Translations under genes and position numbers: made by a program | Notes under the pieces: model-generated | What the model was told of the DNA's origin: nothing | What the model saw: only the letters and a program-made list of their open reading frames with translations | Databases searched by the model: none | Shown: positions 57,850 through 64,000 of the stretch, one piece after another | Layout: every line of letters begins with the position of its first letter | Numbering within the stretch: position 1 is the first letter of the stretch | Assembly (NCBI GenBank): GCA_964451305.1 | Contig: CAYVHV010000020.1 | Span: 4,811 to 68,810 of the forward strand | Length of the DNA stretch: 64,000 nt | From: SHLQ01 sp964451305 | GTDB taxonomy: Bacteria; Actinomycetota; Acidimicrobiia; Acidimicrobiales; SHLQ01 | Direction: 5' to 3'

Positions 57850-59391
57850 ATGCGGACAGGGTGGGTATTTTTAATCGTCATGGCGGTGTTGGCGGCGGGC
57901 TGTGCTCCAGCCCCGCAACCGCTCGAACGATCCTCGAGGCTCGTCGGTGAGGGTTCGCTCATTCCCGAGATCGCTCCGACTCCTCGCGTCGCCTCGGCGA
58001 CTCAGGTTCGTGAGGTGCCGATGAATGCGGCGGCACCGGTCAACGAGGCATTGGGCAGGGGCATCAACTTCGGTAACTCGCTCGAAGCCCCCCGCGAAGG
58101 CGATTGGGGAGCGGGCCTTGACGCGGAGTACTTCCGCATCGTCGCCGACGCTGGTTTTGATCACATCCGGCTTCCCGTTAGCTGGGCGGAGTACGCCGAC
58201 ACCGAGGCGCCATTCACGATCCCGACGGGGGTCGACCCGGCAATTGTTGACCAGCCCTACTCCAACATCTGGGAGCGGGTCGACTGGGCGGTCGATCAAG
58301 CTGAGGCGAACGACCTCATGATCATCGTCAACATGCATCACTATGACGAAGCGCAGGAGGATCCCCTCGCGCATTGGGATCGGATCGTCGGAATGTGGGA
58401 ACAGATCGCCCCGCACTATGCCGACGCCGGCGACCATGTCGTCTTCGAGTTGTTTAACGAACCGTATGCAGCCTTTTATGACGATCCGCAGCTGTGGAAC
58501 GAGCTCCTCGCCGAACTGCTCGCGGTGGTTCGTGAATCCAATCCGACTCGACCGGTCTTGATCGGTCCGGCCGGGTTTAACCGGATCGACTTCCTCGACG
58601 ACCTCGTCCTTCCCGAAGATGATCATCTGATCGCAACGGTGCATCTCTACGAGCCGCTGAACTTCACGCACCAGGGCGCGGACTGGCTCGAGGACATTCC
58701 TCACATCGGCGTGCCATGGGCGACCGACACGTTCGGTTGGAACGAAGGCTTGTACGACCGTTCATGGGACAGTCGTGTCATAACCGAGGATGACCAACTT
58801 CGGGTCGACTTCGACCGTCAGTGGGCTGGTTTCAGTGTGGACTACGTCGAACCGGCACGGCCGATCGAAGTTCGCTTCGAGGTCGAAGGCGCAGGAAACT
58901 TACGTATTGGTTGTCGAGCTGGCGAGGAAGACGAACTCAATCAAGCCCGAATCGTGAGTACCGAGGTTGCGCAAGAATTCACCATCGACCTGTCGGGCTG
59001 TTCTGACCGGGCGAGCGGAATCAGCGTCATGAACGAGGCCGAGGACTTTGGTCCTGTCCGCTTCACCGACTTCGAGTTCTGTACCGAGGCGTGGGGATGT
59101 CAGAACATCGTGACCGACGCGGAGACGTCTCTGCGGCGTTGGGTGGAGCGCGCAAGCGAATGGAGCCGTCGCCATGGCGTGCCACTGCATATCGGCGAGT
59201 TCGGGGCCTTCTCCGCAGACGGTGCGGTTCCGATCGTGGATCGAGCGGCGTGGACGTCAACGGTGGTGGACGAAGCGGTTGCAAATGGGCTGTCGTTCGC
59301 CTATTGGGAATTCCATGCTGGCTACGCAGCCTACGATCTTGAGACTCGCCAATGGAACGCACCGCTTCTCGAGGCACTGCTCGGCGAGTAA
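57850..59391 (+). CDS. GH5-family glycoside hydrolase lipoprotein (cellulase-like)
   Basis: 513 aa. Lipobox VLAAGCAP at residues 14-21. Catalytic GH5 residues: the acid/base Glu204 in VFELFNEPYAAF and the nucleophile Glu450 in LHIGEFGAF, with GRGINFGNSLEAP, HIRLPVSWAEY, NMHHYDE and VHLYEPLNFTHQG in the normal order. Between them, residues about 305-418 form an inserted beta-rich domain with Cys355, Cys384, Cys411 and Cys417, absent from simple GH5 barrels and perhaps carbohydrate-binding. It is predicted to cut beta-glucans outside the cell. Confidence 0.88.
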   Translation: MRTGWVFLIVMAVLAAGCAPAPQPLERSSRLVGEGSLIPEIAPTPRVASATQVREVPMNAAAPVNEALGRGINFGNSLEAPREGDWGAGLDAEYFRIVADAGFDHIRLPVSWAEYADTEAPFTIPTGVDPAIVDQPYSNIWERVDWAVDQAEANDLMIIVNMHHYDEAQEDPLAHWDRIVGMWEQIAPHYADAGDHVVFELFNEPYAAFYDDPQLWNELLAELLAVVRESNPTRPVLIGPAGFNRIDFLDDLVLPEDDHLIATVHLYEPLNFTHQGADWLEDIPHIGVPWATDTFGWNEGLYDRSWDSRVITEDDQLRVDFDRQWAGFSVDYVEPARPIEVRFEVEGAGNLRIGCRAGEEDELNQARIVSTEVAQEFTIDLSGCSDRASGISVMNEAEDFGPVRFTDFEFCTEAWGCQNIVTDAETSLRRWVERASEWSRRHGVPLHIGEFGAFSADGAVPIVDRAAWTSTVVDEAVANGLSFAYWEFHAGYAAYDLETRQWNAPLLEALLGE

Positions 59392-59453
59392 GCCCGCTGC
59401 TCGCGTATGTGCGTGATGGAATATCTGTTGTGGACGCGTCGTAGTCTTAAGGC

Positions 59454-60032
59454 GTGAAGCTAGTTATTGCATTCATCGTCGTCCCGGTCATTGAGATCTT
59501 CCTCATCACCCAGGTCGCGAGCCAGATTCAGTGGCCGCTGACGTTGGTGTTGGTTATTGGTGTGTCGATGATCGGCGCCTTTCTGGTGAAGCGTGAAGGG
59601 CTTGGTGTCATCGATCGGGTTCGCAACGGCTTCGGCGCTGGCAAGCTCCCCACCGATGAGCTCGCCGACGGAGCGATGATCTTTTTTGCCTCGGCGCTCA
59701 TGTTGACCCCAGGCTTTCTCACCGATTTCCTCGGTCTAGCGCTGCTGATTCCGCCGATCCGTGCGTTGATGCGCCCAGGCGTCATCTCCTTTTTCAAAAA
59801 GCGTGTCGAGGTCAAGACGAGTTCGATGGGTGTTGGCTTTGGTGGTGGCGTCGGTCCGGGTGCTGGGCAGTCCGGGTTCCCCGGTGCTGGGTTCCCGGGT
59901 GGCTTCGGTGGAACGAGACGGCCAGGGTTTGGTCGCGATGTATTCGATGTCGACGGACAGCGCTCGGCCGCCGATGCCGACATCACCGATATCACACCGA
60001 ACCCGGGTGAGCTCGGAGAACAAACCGACTGA
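59454..60032 (+). CDS. fxsA: FxsA family membrane protein
   Basis: 192 aa from GTG 59454. Family hallmarks: VVPVIEIFLITQVASQIQWPLTLVLVIGVSMIGAFLVKREG, DELADGAMIFFASALMLTPGFLTDFLGLALLIPPIRALM. The tail (about 120-192) is Gly/Phe/Pro-rich low complexity (GFGGGVGPGAG, FPGAGFPGGF). FxsA is a poorly understood inner-membrane protein first linked to phage exclusion in E. coli. Confidence 0.9.
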   Translation: MKLVIAFIVVPVIEIFLITQVASQIQWPLTLVLVIGVSMIGAFLVKREGLGVIDRVRNGFGAGKLPTDELADGAMIFFASALMLTPGFLTDFLGLALLIPPIRALMRPGVISFFKKRVEVKTSSMGVGFGGGVGPGAGQSGFPGAGFPGGFGGTRRPGFGRDVFDVDGQRSAADADITDITPNPGELGEQTD

Positions 60033-60101
60033 CGAGATCTCTCCAGCTGTGCCCGAGCGGCGGTCTGGGTCGGTATTTGCGTCAGGGGGTAGAGTCCACC
60101 A

Positions 60102-61172
60102 ATGCCTGTGGCGAGCACGTATGAGCTGCTGATGAACGACCAGTTTGTCGAGCGACTCCATAGTGGGATCGATTCGGCGACCGATCGCGTCTTTATTCAG
60201 GTCATGACCTTCGATGGTGATGCCGCCGGACTCGGAATCGAGCAACGGCTGATCGCCGCCGTCGAACGGGGCGTCGATGTTCGGCTGACGGTCGATCTCT
60301 TTGCCTTCCGGTATGTCAGCGATACTCGCTCGACCAAACCGGCGGTCGCCGCTGAGATTTCCGAGACGCACGCCATGTTCGACCGGTTGGAAGCTGCTGG
60401 TATCCAGATCAGCTACGTCGGGCCGTGGGGACCGCTCTTGGTGCTCGGAGCGCTTCGAAATCACAAGAAGATTTTCATCGTCGACAAGATGGTCTACCTC
60501 GGTGGCATCAACATCAGCGATCACAACTTCGAGTGGTTCGACTTCATTGTTGGCATCGGCGACCCCGAGATCGTCTCGGAGACGGTCGATGATTTCCATG
60601 CCACTCGCCGAGGCGAGAGGGTCTCGCGCAAGTCGTCGATCATCACGAACGAACGAGTTGAGGAAACCTTCGACGAGATGATCAGATCGGCGAAGGAGTC
60701 GATCGTGGTCGCGTCGCCGTATGCGCTCGACCTCGACCTCGAACGGCGGCTCTCCGAAGCGACGGCTCCATCGAAGACGGTGATCACGCCACAACGCAGT
60801 AACTTCCCGATGTTCCGTCGGACCGATCCGTACATGCGTGAACGCATACTTCGCCACGACGTCGACCTCGTGACCTTCACCGACTTCTTTCACGCCAAGT
60901 TTCTTCTCGTCGACAACGAACGGCTCCTCGTTGGCTCCTCGAACTTTGGGCGACACAGCTTCCGATGCAATCAAGAGATCTGTGTTGTCATCGAAGACCG
61001 GTCGTTTATCGATGCGCTGCTTCGTGCGCTCCCATCGACAAAGCCCATCGAGCATCGGTCTTCGAAGCTTCGGTTCTGGTACGGCTTTCCGGTCGAGTAT
61101 TACTTCTTCATTGGTACGAATCTGCTCGAGAGGATTGTGGTCCCGCGTGCGCCGGTTCTCGCGTCGCGCTGA
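60102..61172 (+). CDS. Phospholipase D superfamily protein (cardiolipin-synthase-like)
   Basis: 356 aa with two HKD motifs: RNHKKIFIVDKMVYLGGINIS (HxK...D) and FFHAKFLLVDNERLLVGSSNFG. It starts SALTYELLMND-like without a signal peptide or membrane anchor. The pair of HKDs matches cardiolipin synthases and other phosphatidyltransferases, though membrane-anchoring helices are lacking. The next membrane-protein gene overlaps its 3' end by 26 bp in another frame. Confidence 0.82.
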   Translation: MPVASTYELLMNDQFVERLHSGIDSATDRVFIQVMTFDGDAAGLGIEQRLIAAVERGVDVRLTVDLFAFRYVSDTRSTKPAVAAEISETHAMFDRLEAAGIQISYVGPWGPLLVLGALRNHKKIFIVDKMVYLGGINISDHNFEWFDFIVGIGDPEIVSETVDDFHATRRGERVSRKSSIITNERVEETFDEMIRSAKESIVVASPYALDLDLERRLSEATAPSKTVITPQRSNFPMFRRTDPYMRERILRHDVDLVTFTDFFHAKFLLVDNERLLVGSSNFGRHSFRCNQEICVVIEDRSFIDALLRALPSTKPIEHRSSKLRFWYGFPVEYYFFIGTNLLERIVVPRAPVLASR

Positions 61173-61794
61173 ACTCGTACTGATCGGGACCGGCTTTGTC
61201 GTCATCTCGCTCGTGGTGTGGGGACTCGGGCGGGTATTCGACGAACCTTTGCTGTCGTTCGCCGGGTTGATGGTGCTGGCATCGACGTTTGTTCCCATGC
61301 CCGCAGACGCCTATGTCGTGCAGACCGCCGAAACGTTGGACCCTGTCACCGTTGCGGTAGTCGGTGGTGTGATCAACGCGTTTGCCGTTCTCGGCGAGAG
61401 GCAGTTCATCCTGCGCCTGATCGATTACCCCGTCTTTGACCGTCTGACTCGATTTGTCGGTACCAACAAATACTTGGGCATTCTCGACCGACAGATGTTC
61501 CTTGGGCTTGCTCTTGCAGCTGCGTCTCCGGTGCCGTTCGAGGTGTTCCGGTTCGTTGCGGTCACCCGCAATGTCAACCTCGTCACCTATTTCTTTGCCA
61601 CGCTGATCGGTCGCGGTGGCCGCTTCTATGCGTTGGCGCTCGCCGGTGGGTTCTTCGCTGCGCAGGGCATCTTGCAGATAGTCGTCGTGATCTTGGTCGT
61701 GCTCTTTCTCATCGGTTTGATCCGCTCGCTGCTCAGTCTTCGTGAAGATGAGCCGGAACGAGATCGACCCGCAACCGGCCCCGACAGCGCGTAG
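61147..61794 (+). CDS. VTT/DedA-like integral membrane protein
   Basis: About 215 aa from GTG 61147; TTG 61135 is an alternative start and both overlap the PLD gene. There are about five hydrophobic segments. DPVTVAVVGGVINAFAVLGERQF and AAASPVPFEVFRFVAVTRNVNLVTYFFATLIGRGGRFYALALAGG resemble the SNARE-associated (VTT) family of lipid-related membrane proteins. The overlap suggests it works with the PLD-type enzyme in phospholipid handling. Confidence 0.65.
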   Translation: MRRFSRRAELVLIGTGFVVISLVVWGLGRVFDEPLLSFAGLMVLASTFVPMPADAYVVQTAETLDPVTVAVVGGVINAFAVLGERQFILRLIDYPVFDRLTRFVGTNKYLGILDRQMFLGLALAAASPVPFEVFRFVAVTRNVNLVTYFFATLIGRGGRFYALALAGGFFAAQGILQIVVVILVVLFLIGLIRSLLSLREDEPERDRPATGPDSA

Positions 61795-61892
61795 TTGTTC
61801 GTGGAGGCTCGGACACTCGTTCACTGAACGAAACCGGCAGGGCGTTCCCGCGGTCTACCTCCACTGCGATGTGGGTTACCCTTGGGAGTTCT

Positions 61893-63155
61893 ATGCAGGC
61901 AACGTCCCCCCGCCGCGCTGTGCTTCGGCTATCTGTTCTGATCGTCGTGGCGTTGCTATCGGTGGCATGTGGAGCAACCGCTGATGTGGCTTCGAGCGAG
62001 GCGTCTTCTGGCGATACCGATGGCACAGCCGGGGTCGAAGAGGTCCTGTCCGCCGCTGACATCGATGACGATGTAGAAACCACGACGACCGCCGCACCGA
62101 CAACAACAACGACGACAACAACGACGACAACCACGATCGCAACGACCACCACGACCGAGGCGCCGACTCCCGCGCAATGCGCAGCATCTGTGCCACTCGA
62201 GCATCGCATTGGCCAGCTTATGTTTCCGGTCATGGTGCAATCGGAGTTCGCTGCAGCAACAGAACTTTCCGGTGAAGGACTGCTCGGCGGTGTCGTCGTG
62301 CTCGGAACGCCATCGGCCTCGATCGCGACGGACATCGCTGCGTATCAAGAGGTGTCGCTCTTTGGTGATGGCATCATCGCCGTCGATGAGGAAGGCGGCC
62401 GCGTCCAGCGCTTGGCATTGCTCACCTCCGCGCTCCCGAGCGCAGGGACGGTCGGTTCGACCTTCACGCTCGACGAAGCAACGCAGTTGGCAGAAGATCA
62501 TGCCCGTGCGATCGGTGAGCTTGGATTCACGATGAACTTGGCTCCCGTCGTCGACCTCAACAATGGCGGTTTCATTGGGGACCGTGCCTTTGGTGTCGAA
62601 CCCGAACAGGTCACCGACTTCGCGTTCGCTACAGCTGACGGCATTCTCTCTGCAGGCCTCGACCCGGTTGTGAAGCACTTCCCTGGGCATGGTCGGGGCA
62701 TCGATAGCCATACCGGCTTGCCGACGATCCCCGGTGTTGAAACGCTTCGAGAAACCGATCTTGTGCCATTCGTCGAAGCATCGGATCGAGGAGACCTGCC
62801 AATCATGGTCGGCCACCTCGTCGTCGAGGGACTCACCGATGGACAACCCGCATCGATTTCCTCGGCTGCGATCGACGGACTGTTGCGCACCGAGATTGGT
62901 TTCACCGGTCTCGTGATGACCGATGCACTCAACATGGACGCGATCGCTAATGATCTCAATAACGCCGAAGCTGCCGAGCTTTCGATCGCGGCCGGCGTCG
63001 ATCTCATCATGTTGGGTTCGCTTGCCGACACACGGCTCACCGTGGAGCGCATCGTCGAAGCCGTTGAGGCTGGTCGCCTGACCGAGGAGTCCATCACGAC
63101 TTCGTTCGTTCGGGTCATGGAGACTCGAGATATCGACATTTGCGGCGAGTTCTAA
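61893..63155 (+). CDS. GH3-family beta-N-acetylhexosaminidase lipoprotein (NagZ-like)
   Basis: 420 aa from ATG 61893, preceded by TGGGAG. Lipobox VALLSVACGAT, then a linker with a nearly uninterrupted run of Thr (about residues 65-85) and a GH3 domain. NagZ landmarks are GIIAVDEEGGRVQRL, LNLAPVVDLN-like MNLAPVVDLNNGGFIGDRAFG, VVKHFPGHGRGIDSHTGLP with the catalytic Asp/His loop, and VMTDALNMDAI with the nucleophile Asp. It probably trims muropeptide or chitin-type amino sugars outside the cell. Confidence 0.9.
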   Translation: MQATSPRRAVLRLSVLIVVALLSVACGATADVASSEASSGDTDGTAGVEEVLSAADIDDDVETTTTAAPTTTTTTTTTTTTIATTTTTEAPTPAQCAASVPLEHRIGQLMFPVMVQSEFAAATELSGEGLLGGVVVLGTPSASIATDIAAYQEVSLFGDGIIAVDEEGGRVQRLALLTSALPSAGTVGSTFTLDEATQLAEDHARAIGELGFTMNLAPVVDLNNGGFIGDRAFGVEPEQVTDFAFATADGILSAGLDPVVKHFPGHGRGIDSHTGLPTIPGVETLRETDLVPFVEASDRGDLPIMVGHLVVEGLTDGQPASISSAAIDGLLRTEIGFTGLVMTDALNMDAIANDLNNAEAAELSIAAGVDLIMLGSLADTRLTVERIVEAVEAGRLTEESITTSFVRVMETRDIDICGEF

Positions 63156-63237
63156 TTCGCCCTTGGAGCCTTCGCAACGGCGATCGAACCAATTGAACTC
63201 ACGTGCCGTTTCGCCGGGTTGACCCCCCGTGGGCCGA

Positions 63238-63253
63238 AGTGACCAGCGTCACT
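63238..63253. promoter_or_regulatory. Small palindrome upstream of the terminal lipoprotein gene
   Basis: AGTGAC-CAGC-GTCACT is a perfect 6-bp inverted repeat about 105 bp before the GTG at 63358, within the 202-bp gap after the NagZ-like gene. It could be an operator; nothing else coding is seen in this gap. Confidence 0.35.
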
Positions 63254-63357
63254 GAGTAAAACGACTTCAGATTTGCCAGTTCCTTAACTAGGGGCGACTA
63301 CCTGCCGATGAGTTCTCTATCCCGGCGGAAAACCACTCTTAAGGACTGGAGCGTCTC

Positions 63358-64000
63358 GTGCGCAAAAACTACAAAAAGACATCAGCAACACTTCTCGGAT
63401 TCAGCATGCTGCTCGCAGCATGCTCGGGCAATGGCGAGGCTCCCGACGCTCTGGCGTTCCAGGACGATTCATCGGGCGGCACCGGCGCTGCAACCGTTGC
63501 TCGTCCAACCGGCAACCCATGTGCATCGAACGAGTTCTCGGTCGGCTTTGACGCAAGCGTCATTCTGATCGATCCGGCCACGACAACCGCTGGCCCATTC
63601 TCCGTCGACGTACCTGCAGGTACCTACGACATCATTGTTTCGACATGGCTCGGTCCTGAGGAAATTCCTGCCCAGACCATGGAACAGTGGTTCTTCACCA
63701 CCGATTCTGGCTACCAGTCGCCTCTTACGAACGACTTCAGCCCAGAGCTTCTCCAGAACCAAGAGTTCCAAGGACAGACCATTGGTGACACCAGCTCGGT
63801 AACACTGCATCACAAGGCGCCAGGCATGGATTCGGCAAACTCGGTCCACCCGCTTTGCATTGGCTTCCGAGCCATCGAAGCACCTGCAGCGACCACCGAG
63901 GCACCTGTTGTAACCGAGGCTCCTGAGGTCACGGAAGCACCTGAGGTAACCGAGGCTCCTGAGGTCACGGAAGCACCTGAGGTAACCGAGGCTCCTGAGG
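63358..64000 (+). CDS. Repeat-rich lipoprotein, 3' truncated by window edge
   Basis: The frame from GTG 63358 has no stop before the window ends (214 codons visible), so it has no complete open frame here. The start MRKNYKKTSATLLGFSMLLAACSGNGE is a lipoprotein signal with lipobox LLAACS. A globular part (about 60-175: PCASNEFSVGFDASVILIDPATTTAGPFSVDVPAGTYDIIVSTW) resembles a beta-sandwich domain. From about 178 it enters tandem VTEAPE repeats. Such Pro/Glu/Thr stalks usually project a domain away from the membrane. Function unknown. Confidence 0.8.
   Translation, partial: MRKNYKKTSATLLGFSMLLAACSGNGEAPDALAFQDDSSGGTGAATVARPTGNPCASNEFSVGFDASVILIDPATTTAGPFSVDVPAGTYDIIVSTWLGPEEIPAQTMEQWFFTTDSGYQSPLTNDFSPELLQNQEFQGQTIGDTSSVTLHHKAPGMDSANSVHPLCIGFRAIEAPAATTEAPVVTEAPEVTEAPEVTEAPEVTEAPEVTEAPE
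63902..64000 (+). repeat. In-frame tandem repeat encoding (VTEAPE)n
   Basis: A 36-bp DNA unit, alternating GAGGCTCCTGAGGTCACG and GAAGCACCTGAGGTAACC, repeats to the window edge and encodes VTEAPE twice per unit. Synonymous alternation shows two 18-bp sub-units. Coding, not CRISPR. Confidence 0.85.

Noticed and set aside
63902..64000. Tandem repeats as a CRISPR array
   Set aside because: The repeats are contiguous with no spacers and keep a reading frame.

Overview
The window is a GC-rich stretch of an Actinomycetota chromosome, most plausibly a marine or freshwater member of the Acidimicrobiia. The evidence is gene content: a mycothiol-reductase (Rv2466c-type) protein, a WhiB regulator, a bifunctional-type dCTP deaminase, an F420-type luciferase-fold oxidoreductase, an EtfD-like membrane Fe-S protein, an ArsA-ATPase/WhiB neighbourhood and many lipoproteins with Thr/Glu/Asp-rich linkers. 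No insertion sequence, phage, CRISPR array, rRNA or tRNA gene was found. The class-level assignment is inference.

The strongest theme is selenocysteine (Sec). Three genes in the first 6 kb are cut by an in-frame TGA exactly at a redox-active position, and each TGA is followed by a SECIS-like hairpin: a DsbA-fold mycothiol-dependent reductase (UPWC), a UGSC-motif protein with a long C-terminal domain, and a glutathione peroxidase (NVASKUG). The machinery lies in the same window: an NADH-dehydrogenase-like/SelD fusion (11.4-13.6 kb) and an overlapping selA-selB pair (53.3-56.3 kb). The tRNA-Sec gene (selC) was not found.

Layout. 0-6 kb: a tandem alpha/beta hydrolase and the selenoproteins, with a PLP decarboxylase and a dienelactone hydrolase. 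6-11.4 kb: MFS exporter, MBL hydrolase, Lrp regulator facing alanine dehydrogenase, and a phosphotransferase. 11.4-20 kb: SelD fusion, a zinc-ribbon/propeller protein, an MscS channel, two FHA proteins, an Asp/Glu racemase and a CDP-alcohol phosphotransferase-like protein. 20-26.4 kb: a CGNR regulator facing a PNPOx/DUF1330/VOC operon, then assorted redox and hydrolytic enzymes. 26.4-33.3 kb: HD protein, TPP-riboswitch-controlled thiamine transporter genes (no ATPase nearby), and glycogen genes glgA and glgC. 33.4-39 kb: PhoD phosphatase, DUF805 protein, a CcdA/TlpA-like thiol pair, dcd and an MFS protein.

39.2-48.5 kb: EtfD-like protein, then a signalling cluster of a solute-binding lipoprotein, a membrane GGDEF-EAL protein and a divergent Amt-like protein in which both pore histidines are phenylalanine. 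48.5-53.2 kb: response regulator, STAS protein, a fused double ArsA ATPase, an NfeD protein and WhiB. 56.4-64 kb: a cytoplasmic GGDEF protein, a GH5 lipoprotein, FxsA, PLD and VTT-like membrane proteins, a NagZ-like GH3 lipoprotein and a truncated repeat-rich lipoprotein.

Convergent gene pairs are repeatedly separated by hairpins. At three of these junctions the hairpin is a shared palindromic family with core GGGGTCWGACCC, which probably serves as a bidirectional terminator or REP-like element.
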